In this document: one piece after another, positions 25,301 through 32,052 of the stretch
Position numbering within the stretch: the stretch's first letter is position 1
Layout of the letters: every line of letters starts with the position of its first letter
Assembly: GCA_003599425.1 (NCBI GenBank)
Contig: QZKC01000035.1
Coordinates: 1 to 32,854 of the forward strand
DNA from: Nitrospiraceae bacterium
GTDB lineage: Bacteria; Nitrospirota; Thermodesulfovibrionia; UBA6902
DNA length: 32,854 nt
Direction of reading: 5' to 3'
Notes under the pieces: generated by a model
Seen by the model: the letters and a program-made list of their open reading frames with translations, nothing else
Told to the model about the DNA's origin: nothing
Databases searched by the model: none
Made by a program: the position numbers and the translations under genes

Positions 25301-26292
25301 TATCCTCATACCAGTTCACAAACATAACAGCGGACCATCTGGTAGAAGCGATATTTGAACCTGATTGCACGCCGACATCAACTGATGAAACGATATGTAA
25401 TGGAGTTGATGATGACTGCGATAGTTCTATCGATGAGGACTATATAGCGATACCTACCACATGCGGAACCGGTGCTTGCGCCTCTTCCGGCCAAATGCAA
25501 TGTCAAAACGGGTCTGTCGTCGATACCTGCACGCCCGGCACTCCTGCTTCTAACGATTCCGTATGTAACGGTATCGATGACGACTGTAATGGGTTAATCG
25601 ATGAAGATTATGTTGTATCGGGTACTAATTGTGGCACTGGCGTATGTGCTTCAACGGGGCAGAATTTATGTCAGAACGGAGCTATAGTTAATACATGCGT
25701 TCCATTTCCTCCTAATGCTCCTACGGATACAACATGCAATGGTATTGATGATGATTGCAACGGTCAAATCGATGAGGATTATCCGGTATCACCAACTAAT
25801 TGCGGCATAGGAGCTTGTGCGTCAACAGGACAAATGCAGTGTCAGGGCGGTTCAGAGATTAATACATGTACTCCAGGAACGCCACAAATTGAAGGGCCTT
25901 ACAGCAGCCCAACGTGCTCTGACTCTGTTGATAATGACTGTGACGGTTTAACTGACATAAATGATCCTGCATGTCCTCCGCCACCAACATGGACGGACGA
26001 TTCTCTTATCCCCGGAGCAACTGAATTAAAAGCCATACATATTACCGAGCTAAGAAATGCCGTAAATCTATTACGTAACAAGAGAGGATTTGGCTCATAC
26101 AACTGGACTGACCCGACTTTAACTTCTCAAAGCAGCATAATCAGAGGGACACATATAACCGAATTGCGTAACACGATTGATCAGGCAATAGGTGCTCAAA
26201 GCTGGACAGACAACCCGATTCAGCCAGAAATAACAATAATGAAAGCCATTCATATTCAGGAACTGCGGGATGCGATTGAGAATGCATGGTAA
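22330..26292 (+). CDS. Giant secreted mosaic protein with zinc phospholipase C-like front domain
   Basis: A 1320-residue exported protein. Residues 1-27 are a signal peptide, leaving Trp28 as the mature first residue. About 28-250 resembles zinc-dependent phospholipase C (S1/P1 superfamily): W28, H36, H73 and H114-x3-D118-x5-H124 in LHLVEDQGVPSHAFD match the ligand order of Bacillus PLC; the last pair appears as E139/D143. About 300-375 is Ig/FlgD-like; 377-453 is an InlB-B-type repeat; 456-777 holds seven 47-48-residue blades (HISYYD...LKYATNASGSW), likely a beta-propeller; 784-1011 has three more InlB-B-type repeats; 1013-1216 has MopE-type CNGIDDDCNGQIDED calcium/metal motifs, four in all; 1220-1320 has three WTD...HIxELR repeats. 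Probably a surface or secreted lipase/binding protein; activity untested. AT-rich. Confidence 0.85.
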   Translation: MPINISKRFSAILICFIVILLSTRLFAWDSIGSYTHRQIAVDAVSLLTPAEYPDIDMFADNLIEYSADENCSHGWDFLWANGGDTLELWRDKVSSDYNGGDYGNAYEYIGCILHLVEDQGVPSHAFDINHGVYWAWGWERVGDFVEKYANKAENDQSYYSYGSISIQPGNDPVAFYGNMISRTQSVVITNIVTPPPGETWSDYWQPGTFGPLQFPPDRSESWYVIQHDNLVRQRITESINYVAGNMAAASKKLPPLIQNMVIVPTSSISPQIDITYGTQISLQIFENRKPTVKIFMTVDSSTGAGIIDSSYRTGKSFTLTTGTSLPWEGNYTITWDGFLEDGTYPSDGQHTLYVQVQDEDGNLSSVSTHLFTIYTTPVLTISKTGNGTVTASGISCGNDCSQSYAHGTPVTLTATPDSGWTFGSWSGCDSTSGTNCYVTMNGDKTVTAQFTWSGNWTKVTVDSAGSIYGYTSLVIDSNDKIHISYYDETNHVLKYATNVSGSWSYSSLGISCWGANSIAVDSSNKIHISCYDGFLHYVTNSPGYWYNQTIDNSSRPVGDFNSIAINSLNKVYISYSDAANGDLKYATNASGYWNTYTLDSYGIVGSDTSIAIDSSNKLHISYHDVANGNLKYATNTSGVWNYQTPDNNSGDVGEYTSIAVDSLKKVHISYYDVTNGNLKYATNASGSWSLQTIDSGGNVGLDTSIAIDSNNKVHISYYDATNGNLKYATNASGSWIIKTVDSSDDVGEYSSIAIDSLDYAHISYSDSTHSDLKYANNAAVTVDKYTLVVSKSGSGTGAITSAPVGINCGGICRESYDQDTLLTLTATPDINSTFNGWSGGGCSGTGTCEVTVDSDISVTATFNSKMSTISAIYDSGKGVISPSSALVTYGDDQTFSITANAGYHITNVFIDGSPVGTVPAYTFSNVISAHTIEASFAINTYLIAGSAGTGGGVSPSQSTVNYGGSQTVSITPNSGYHVADVLIDGVSIGPVSSYQFTNITADHLVEAIFEPDCTPTSTDETICNGVDDDCDSSIDEDYIAIPTTCGTGACASSGQMQCQNGSVVDTCTPGTPASNDSVCNGIDDDCNGLIDEDYVVSGTNCGTGVCASTGQNLCQNGAIVNTCVPFPPNAPTDTTCNGIDDDCNGQIDEDYPVSPTNCGIGACASTGQMQCQGGSEINTCTPGTPQIEGPYSSPTCSDSVDNDCDGLTDINDPACPPPPTWTDDSLIPGATELKAIHITELRNAVNLLRNKRGFGSYNWTDPTLTSQSSIIRGTHITELRNTIDQAIGAQSWTDNPIQPEITIMKAIHIQELRDAIENAW
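23700..24660 (+). repeat. Seven tandem repeats of about 140 bp encoding a beta-propeller
   Basis: Each unit encodes SIAIDSSNKLHISY...NGNLKYATNASGSW or a close variant. The middle units are very alike in DNA (repeated CTNAAATATGCAACGAA words), pointing to recent internal duplication or conversion; the first two and last units are more diverged. Confidence 0.75.
25366..25980 (+). repeat. Tandem MopE-type Cys/Asp-rich repeats
   Basis: Three units of the form CNGIDDDCNGxIDEDY followed by NCGTGACASTGQMQCQNG and NTCxPGTP, plus a fourth degenerate unit CSDSVDNDCDGLTD. Asp/Cys spacing fits the putative metal-binding (MopE/PF11617-like) family. Confidence 0.75.
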
Positions 26293-26349
26293 TTGAGATG
26301 ATTGCTTTTCAATAGAAATGAATACGTTAATTTGAGAAGGAGGGGATAG
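26096..26349 (+). repeat. Downstream copy of duplicated gene end plus 57 noncoding bases
   Basis: Pairs with 19513-19767. It covers the last two WTD...HIxELR repeats of the giant gene, its stop codon and the leader of the fibre-like gene, ending just before that gene's start codon. Confidence 0.85.
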
Positions 26350-26351
26350 TT

Positions 26352-27203
26352 ATGGAAATCAGAAAAGTAAGAGAGATGATTTTATTGTTTTTTACGATTA
26401 TTACCTTATTAAGTCTTGGATTACTTTCAGCGCATGCACAAGACATGACAATTGATACCAATGGCAATGTCGGCATCGGGACGACAGGTCCCAATACCAA
26501 ATTAGAGATTAATGCAAATGGAGTGACGAATGGCGGAGCTATTCGTATTAGTGGTCTTCCCAGCTCACAAAATACACTCATCGAAGCCGCTATAAATGGG
26601 GGCGCTGTTGGTATGAAAATCCAATCTGCCGGGAGTGTCCAGGAATATTTCATGGTCACTGATTCAAATTCACACCCTAAGTTTACAGTAGATACTTCAT
26701 ACGGTAAGGTCGGCATCGGAACAGATGCACCTGATGCAACACTTCATGTAATTGGTGATGCTCACATGACAGGTGAGTTAATAGTTGATGGCAATATTGC
26801 AGCCAAATATCAGGATCTTGCCGAATGGGTGAGGACATCCGAACCTTTGACCAAAGGCACAGTGGTAATGATAGACCTTGAGAATAATGACCAGGTGCTT
26901 CCCTCTGACATGTCCTACAATACTCTTGTCGCAGGCGTTGTATCAGAAGCACCGGGAATTGTGCTTGGAGAAAAGGCGGACAATAAAGCCATCATTGCCC
27001 ATACAGGCAGAGTGAAAGTCAAAGTTGATACTAATTTCGGAGCTATCTCAAGAGGCGATCTCCTCGTAACGAGCCCTGTTAAAGGTTACGCCATGAAAGC
27101 TGATGCGGACAAGCTGAAACCGGGTATGCTTCTCGGCAAAGCGCTTGAACCTCTTAAAGAAGGTCAGAAGAGGGAAATACTGGTATTGATAACGTTGCAG
27201 TAA
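26352..27203 (+). CDS. Secreted fibre-like protein with possible peptidase-G2-type C-terminal domain
   Basis: A 283-residue protein with a signal peptide (likely cut after SAHA, about 29). Two copies of the tail-fibre-like word NVGIGTTGPNTKLEI / KVGIGTDAPDATLHV (about 37-51 and 118-132) are separated by a beta-rich stretch, followed by a TGELIVDGNIAA bridge. The C-terminal half, from YQDLAEWVRTSEPLTKG through NTLVAGVVSEAPGIVLG and RVKVKVDTNFGAISRGDLLV, resembles domains found at the ends of phage tail fibres and secreted fibres (peptidase_G2/IMC-like); the autocleavage residue cannot be confirmed. The start has AAGGAGGGG 7 bases upstream. It is 59 bases behind the giant protein and probably co-transcribed. 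Confidence 0.75.
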   Translation: MEIRKVREMILLFFTIITLLSLGLLSAHAQDMTIDTNGNVGIGTTGPNTKLEINANGVTNGGAIRISGLPSSQNTLIEAAINGGAVGMKIQSAGSVQEYFMVTDSNSHPKFTVDTSYGKVGIGTDAPDATLHVIGDAHMTGELIVDGNIAAKYQDLAEWVRTSEPLTKGTVVMIDLENNDQVLPSDMSYNTLVAGVVSEAPGIVLGEKADNKAIIAHTGRVKVKVDTNFGAISRGDLLVTSPVKGYAMKADADKLKPGMLLGKALEPLKEGQKREILVLITLQ

Positions 27204-27360
27204 AAAGTTGAAATAGATGCCTGCAATTTTCATAGAACATTACCCTTTCGAAGTATGGATACTTTGTACCTACTGCACGGTATATCAGTTATCTCGAAAA
27301 GCCTCGCTCTGAATACACTGAGCCGGAGAATCCGTATCCCGGTAACTCCCACAAATAGCC

Positions 27361-27391
27361 TTGGATTTAAATTATTCGATATTGTTATAAT
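27361..27391 (+). promoter_or_regulatory. Possible promoter for the YkgJ-type gene
   Basis: TATAAT at 27386-27391 with a weak TTGGAT at 27361-27366 and a long 19-base spacer. The 27204-27463 gap contains no other recognisable feature. Confidence 0.35.
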
Positions 27392-27463
27392 TGTAAAATT
27401 TCCATTTCAACTGCTTTCGCTGTTAAAGCCGCATTAAAGGCAGTAAGTCTAAGGAGCAATAAC

Positions 27464-28258
27464 ATGAGCAAACTTGATGTCGTAGAACCGGTAAAACTGT
27501 CACTCGATTCAAAGTTCAAATTCAGATGTCACAAAGGGATAAAGTGTTTCACCAGATGCTGCAGCAACATTGATATCCTTCTGACTCCGTATGATGTCGT
27601 CCGTCTCAAGAAGAGGCTGGGGATGTCCTCGGAAGAATTTATCGAAAAATACACCTACATGAAAAATGACGAGAAATCATCACATCCTTATGCCATGCTC
27701 AAGATGAACGAGGATGCTGAAAGGAAATGCCCGTTTCTCACTCCTGAAGGATGCACAGTCTACACAGACCGTCCCGCAAACTGCCGTTATTATCCGATAG
27801 GGCAGGGGACTCTGAAAAAACAGGGGAAGGACGGTATTGAGGAGGACGAGTTTTACTTTTTTGTCAGGGAGCCCCACTGCTATGGTTATCATGAGAAGAA
27901 ACAATGGACCGTTGCATCGTGGAGGGAAGACCAGGGAGTGGATGAATACGACCGTGTCAACAGGGAATGGAAGACCATTCAGATAAGGAAGAATCTGCCA
28001 GGGCATCCTGAACTTAGCGAGAGCAAACAGATCCAGTTTTTTATGGCAAGTTATGACACAGACCGGTTCAGGAGGTTTATTTTTGAGAGTAATTTCCTGA
28101 ATGTGTTTGATATTGACGAAGAGACCGTTGAAAAGCTCAGGACCGATGATGTGGAGCTAATACAGTTCGGCGCAAAGTACATCAAATACATCACTATGCT
28201 CGAAGAGACCCTGAAGGTGAAAGATGAAGTGCTGAAGGCAAGAGAGAAGAAGGATTGA
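27464..28258 (+). CDS. YkgJ-family cysteine cluster protein
   Basis: A 264-residue protein of the CxxCxxCC (YkgJ/UPF0153) type, thought to bind a metal or Fe-S cluster. Cysteines seen: C22, C28, C32, C33 (FRCHKGIKCFTRCCSNID), then KCPFL, GCTVY, NCRYYPIG and PHCYGYH. The C-terminal 100 residues are helical and charged, ending in a short coiled-coil-like stretch. The biochemical role of the family is not established. AAGGAG about 8 bases before the ATG supports the start. It precedes the LsrF-like gene by 35 bases and may be co-transcribed with it. Confidence 0.88.
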   Translation: MSKLDVVEPVKLSLDSKFKFRCHKGIKCFTRCCSNIDILLTPYDVVRLKKRLGMSSEEFIEKYTYMKNDEKSSHPYAMLKMNEDAERKCPFLTPEGCTVYTDRPANCRYYPIGQGTLKKQGKDGIEEDEFYFFVREPHCYGYHEKKQWTVASWREDQGVDEYDRVNREWKTIQIRKNLPGHPELSESKQIQFFMASYDTDRFRRFIFESNFLNVFDIDEETVEKLRTDDVELIQFGAKYIKYITMLEETLKVKDEVLKAREKKD

Positions 28259-28293
28259 AAATTACAATTATTTTTTAAGAGGAGGATTTAACT

Positions 28294-29091
28294 ATGGATT
28301 GGGGAATGAAGAACCGTTTAGCTCAAATTATCAAGTCAGACGGGAAGTGTTTTTTTATGCCGATCGACCATGGATATTTTCTCGGCCCGACATCGAAGCT
28401 TGAGAAGCCGGGTGAGACCATCAAGTCGATCGTCCGTTACAGCGACGCCCTGTTTGTCACCAGAGGGGTTCTGCGTTCATGTATTGATCCTGAGAACAGC
28501 CTGCCTGTCATACTCCGTGTATCAGGAGGCTCCAGTGTTATAGGAAAAGACCTTGCAAATGAAAGCATTACCACATCTGTTGAAGAGGCAATAAGGCTGA
28601 ATGTGTCGGCTGTCGGTTTGTCTATTTTTGTCGGCAGCGCCTACGAGCATCAAACATTGATGAATCTCGCGAATCTCGTGAATGAGTGCGAGAAATACGG
28701 GATACCTGTTATGGCGGTCACCGCCGTAGGCAAAGAGCTGGAAAAGCGAGATGCGCGTTATCTTGCTTTATGCTGCCGCATTGCCGCTGAACTTGGAGCA
28801 AAGGTTGTGAAGACTTACTGGTGTGAGAATTTCGAGAAGGTCACAAACGGCTGTCCTGTTCCAATAGTTATAGCCGGCGGACCCAAATGCGATACCGAAC
28901 TGCAGGTGTTCGAATTCGTTTATGACGGAATGCAGAAAGGCGCAATAGGCGTCAATCTTGGCAGAAATGTATGGCAGCATCCACATCCGGTGGCAATGGC
29001 AAAGGCTTTGAGGGCTGTAATCCACCAAAAGGCAACACCGAAGGATGCGCTTGGGATATTTAAAGAGGAGAAGGACAAGGGCAAGAAGTAG
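28294..29091 (+). CDS. Class I aldolase, DhnA/LsrF family
   Basis: A 265-residue TIM-barrel protein closely resembling LsrF along its whole length: DWGMKNRLAQII, MPIDHGYFLGPTSKLEKP, TRGVLRSCIDPEN, GSAYEHQTLMNLANLV, MAVTAVGKELEKRDARY, KVVKTYWCE (Schiff-base Lys candidate at about 173), CPVPIVIAGGPK and GVNLGRNVWQHPHPVAM. E. coli LsrF acts in autoinducer-2 breakdown, but no other lsr gene is here, and the DhnA family also includes fructose-bisphosphate aldolases and archaeal aromatic-pathway enzymes. With a sugar-alcohol-type dehydrogenase and a PfkB kinase downstream, a small sugar-phosphate pathway is more likely. AGAGGAGG precedes the ATG. Confidence 0.88.
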   Translation: MDWGMKNRLAQIIKSDGKCFFMPIDHGYFLGPTSKLEKPGETIKSIVRYSDALFVTRGVLRSCIDPENSLPVILRVSGGSSVIGKDLANESITTSVEEAIRLNVSAVGLSIFVGSAYEHQTLMNLANLVNECEKYGIPVMAVTAVGKELEKRDARYLALCCRIAAELGAKVVKTYWCENFEKVTNGCPVPIVIAGGPKCDTELQVFEFVYDGMQKGAIGVNLGRNVWQHPHPVAMAKALRAVIHQKATPKDALGIFKEEKDKGKK

Positions 29092-29099
29092 TTTTTTGT

Positions 29100-29166
29100 G
29101 TCATTCCGGCTTGTCCGGAATCTTCTTTAGAAAGGATTCCCGACGCGCTTCGCTTGCGGGAATGAC
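29100..29166. repeat. GTCATTCC...GGAATGAC inverted-repeat element
   Basis: A 67-bp element with perfect 8-base ends (29100-29107, 29159-29166) and inner hairpins (CCGGCTTGTCCGG; CGCGCTTCGCTTGCGG). This belongs to a very widespread class of intergenic GTCATTCCCGC palindromes. It lies between the aldolase and dehydrogenase genes. Confidence 0.75.
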
Positions 29167-29200
29167 GAAATAGCGAAAGACGCTAATCAGTATAAAGACT

Positions 29201-30235
29201 ATGCGTGTTTTAATGTACTACAACAATAAGGACGTTCGCGCTGAAGAGATGCCTGTCCCGAAGATCGGCGCAGGTGAACTCCTGGTGAAAGTTATGGCGA
29301 GCGGTATATGCGGAAGCGACGTCATGGAGTGGTACAGGATCAAAAAAGCCCCACGGGTTCTGGGACATGAGATAGCCGGTCAGGTCGTCGAGGCCGGGGC
29401 CGGAGTAAAAAACTTCAGGACCGGCGACAGAGTGTTTGTCTCTCATCACGTTCCATGCAATACCTGCTATTACTGTCTGAACGGCCACCATACTGCATGC
29501 GACACATTACACAGTACGAATTATGATCCGGGCGGGTTTGCAGAATATTTACGGGTTCCCCAGATAAATGTTGACAACGGGGGAGTGTTTATTTTGCCTG
29601 ACGCCATGTCTTATGAAGAGGGTACATTTATTGAACCCCTTGCATGTGTTGTTCGGGGGCAAAGACTGGCACAGGTAAAGCCGGGGAAGACCGTATTGGT
29701 GATCGGCAGCGGGATCTCCGGGCTTATTCATATAGCTCTTGCGCGCGCACTCGGCGCAGGACGCATCATTGCCACGGACATTTCTGAATATCGATTGAAT
29801 GCAGCCAGACGTTTCGGCGCTGATTCAGTGATCAATGCAAAAGAAGATGTGCAGAAACATGTGCTTGAACTGAACGGCAACAGGCTTGCCGATATTGTTA
29901 TTGTTTGTGCAGGGGCTCTGGCAGCTTCAACTGCTGCTTTGAGATGTGCAGACAGAGGCGGGACGATTTTATTTTTCGCAGTGCCTGAACCGGAGGTCCT
30001 GGTCCCTGTCCCCATGAATGATATGTGGCGCAATCAGACTACTCTAATAACCTCTTATGGTGCAAGCCCGCTGGATATTGAAATATCTTTTTCATTGATG
30101 CGTAATCAGAGAGTTGTATTAAACGACATGATCACTCACCGTCTTCCGCTCAGTGAAGGTGCAAAGGGTTTTCAGCTTGTTGCAGACGCAAAGGATTCGA
30201 TCAAGGTTATCTTTGAACCGCACAGTAATGGATAG
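29201..30235 (+). CDS. Zinc-dependent medium-chain alcohol/polyol dehydrogenase
   Basis: A 344-residue MDR enzyme of the sorbitol/threonine/galactitol-1-phosphate dehydrogenase type. Catalytic zinc ligands C37 (SGICGSD), H56-E57 (VLGHEIAG) and E145 (GTFIEPLACV); structural zinc cysteines C86, C89, C92 and C100 (CNTCYYCLNGHHTAC); Rossmann motif VLVIGSGISGLI (about 165-176) with ATDIS downstream, suggesting NAD(H). The substrate is unknown; neighbours (aldolase, sugar kinase) favour a polyol or sugar phosphate. The ribosome-binding site is weak. Start at the first ATG, family-typical. Confidence 0.9.
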   Translation: MRVLMYYNNKDVRAEEMPVPKIGAGELLVKVMASGICGSDVMEWYRIKKAPRVLGHEIAGQVVEAGAGVKNFRTGDRVFVSHHVPCNTCYYCLNGHHTACDTLHSTNYDPGGFAEYLRVPQINVDNGGVFILPDAMSYEEGTFIEPLACVVRGQRLAQVKPGKTVLVIGSGISGLIHIALARALGAGRIIATDISEYRLNAARRFGADSVINAKEDVQKHVLELNGNRLADIVIVCAGALAASTAALRCADRGGTILFFAVPEPEVLVPVPMNDMWRNQTTLITSYGASPLDIEISFSLMRNQRVVLNDMITHRLPLSEGAKGFQLVADAKDSIKVIFEPHSNG

Positions 30236-30261
30236 ATATCGATAGATAAAATGGAGGGTAT

Positions 30262-31173
30262 ATGTCACTGCTCGTCGTAGGTTCTGTTGCATTTGATTCT
30301 GTAAAAACACCGTTCGGAGAAGTGGATGAAGTGCTGGGCGGTTCAGCCACGTACTTTTCGACTGCTGCAAGCTATTTTACCGAGGTGTCGCTTGTTGCTG
30401 TTGTCGGAACAGATTTTCCCGAAAAACATCTGACATTTCTCAAAAGCCGGAAGATCGACATTGACGGGATAGAAAGGATGGAGGGAAAGACCTTCAGATG
30501 GAAGGGTGAATACGGGTATGAACTGAACGAAGCACGCACGCTTGATACCCAGCTTAATGTTTTCCAGACATTCAAGCCGAAGCTGCCCGAAAACTACAAG
30601 AACAGAAAAGTTGTCTTTCTTGCGAATATAGACCCTGATCTGCAGAGAGATGTGCTGTCCCAGGTCAATAAGCCTGCACTTGTTGCCTGCGATACAATGA
30701 ACTTCTGGATATCAGGAAAAAAGGAAGCGCTTCTTCATACCCTGAAACTGGTCGATATACTTCTTATCAATGATGGTGAAGCGCGGGAGCTGTCCGGGGA
30801 GCCGAGTCTCGTAAAAGCTGCAAACCGTATACTGTCATTTGGCCCTAAGACACTAATAATAAAGCGCGGTGAATATGGAGCGCTTATGTTCAGCGACAGG
30901 AAGATTTTTGCTGCTCCTGCATATCCGCTGGAGTCAGTGTTTGATCCAACCGGTGCGGGAGACTGTTTCGCGGGGGGCTTTATGGGTTATCTTGCCAATA
31001 CAATGAATTTTGATGAATCAAATATCCGTAAGGCAATAATCTTTGGCAGTGTTATGGCCTCTTTCAATGTAGAGGCGTTCAGTCTTGACAGAATCAAGAG
31101 TCTCGATTATGCTGAGATTGAGAACAGGTACAGGGAGTTCAAGAAGTTAACGCATTTCGAAGACCTGGAATAG
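30262..31173 (+). CDS. PfkB-family carbohydrate kinase
   Basis: A 303-residue ribokinase-like sugar or nucleoside kinase. Seen: N-terminal LLVVGSVAFDSV, the GGSATYFSTAAS substrate motif (about 26-37), and the C-terminal PfkB signature DPTGAGDCFAGGFMG (about 229-243), containing the catalytic Asp and anion hole. An acceptor cannot be assigned. The start has TGGAGGG 8 bases upstream; it follows the dehydrogenase by 26 bases, so it is probably in the same operon. Confidence 0.9.
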   Translation: MSLLVVGSVAFDSVKTPFGEVDEVLGGSATYFSTAASYFTEVSLVAVVGTDFPEKHLTFLKSRKIDIDGIERMEGKTFRWKGEYGYELNEARTLDTQLNVFQTFKPKLPENYKNRKVVFLANIDPDLQRDVLSQVNKPALVACDTMNFWISGKKEALLHTLKLVDILLINDGEARELSGEPSLVKAANRILSFGPKTLIIKRGEYGALMFSDRKIFAAPAYPLESVFDPTGAGDCFAGGFMGYLANTMNFDESNIRKAIIFGSVMASFNVEAFSLDRIKSLDYAEIENRYREFKKLTHFEDLE

Positions 31174-31222
31174 CCCGGTCAGCTGATTATGAAATAAGAT
31201 TTCAGTGCCAGCAGGAAATAAC

Positions 31223-32047
31223 ATGACAGAATCATTGAAACAATACGTGCAGAAAATCACGCAGCTCCCCACTATACCTGTTGTTGCGCAGGAAGTGCTG
31301 AAGTTTGTGCATGATGAGAAGACCTCGGTTGTAAAACTGGAAAATATCATTGAGAACGACCCTGCGTTGTCTGCAAAGATTCTCAGTGTATCCAATTCGG
31401 CTTTTTTTGGCTATAAAACACCCACGCAGACCGTCCACAGCGCAATTCTGAGAATAGGTTTCAATACAGTGCGGGATATTGCATTCGGTGTTTCCCTTAT
31501 GACTGTTTTCGAGGATAAGGACCGGCCTGGCGCATTAGACTACCAGCGTGTTTTTAATCATTCGGTGACCGTGGGGCTGATCGCACAAATGATATCCAGA
31601 GACCTCAAAATGGGTTTTTCCGAAGAGATCTTCGTCAATGGCATTCTGCATGATCTTGGTTATCTGGTCCTGAATAAATATTTCTCCGAGACCTATATGA
31701 AAGTGCTTGAGATCTTTCATAAGCAGGTCTCTCTTCTTGAAGCTGAAAAAACCGTAATGGATTTTACTCACGCTGAGATCGGTTCCTGGCTTGCGGAGAA
31801 ATGGAATCTTCCGGATGATGTTATTTATACGGTCCGTTACCATCATACCCCGTTGCTTGCCACGAAAAAAACAAAGAGGGTAGCGATTATCCACATCGCT
31901 GATCACATGGTCAGTAAGGGGGTCTTTTCCGCAATACAGAGTGATCCTCATTATCCCCTGGAGCGGGCTTCCCTCGATCTTTTAGGGATCAATGAAGATT
32001 ATCTCAGGGGGCTGCAGGACAAGGTAAATCAGGGTCAAATTATATAA
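31223..32047 (+). CDS. HDOD domain signalling protein
   Basis: A 274-residue single-domain protein of the HDOD type. Seen: KITQLPTIPVVAQEVLKFV, NIIENDPALSAKILSVSNSA, AILRIGFNTVRDIAFGVSL, and NGILHDLGYLVLNKYF followed by HAEIGSWLAEKWNLP and RYHHTP. HDOD proteins are regulatory relatives of HD-domain phosphohydrolases, usually without hydrolase activity, linked to c-di-GMP and stress or motility control. ATG 31223 is used, with AGGA 6 bases upstream; an in-frame GTG at 31205 is less likely. It converges with coaE across 5 bases. Confidence 0.88.
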   Translation: MTESLKQYVQKITQLPTIPVVAQEVLKFVHDEKTSVVKLENIIENDPALSAKILSVSNSAFFGYKTPTQTVHSAILRIGFNTVRDIAFGVSLMTVFEDKDRPGALDYQRVFNHSVTVGLIAQMISRDLKMGFSEEIFVNGILHDLGYLVLNKYFSETYMKVLEIFHKQVSLLEAEKTVMDFTHAEIGSWLAEKWNLPDDVIYTVRYHHTPLLATKKTKRVAIIHIADHMVSKGVFSAIQSDPHYPLERASLDLLGINEDYLRGLQDKVNQGQII

Positions 32048-32052
32048 TTATA

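Noticed and set aside
28294-29091. Autoinducer-2 breakdown operon from the LsrF match
   Set aside because: None of lsrA, B, C, D, G, K or R is present next to it; the DhnA family is broader than AI-2 metabolism.
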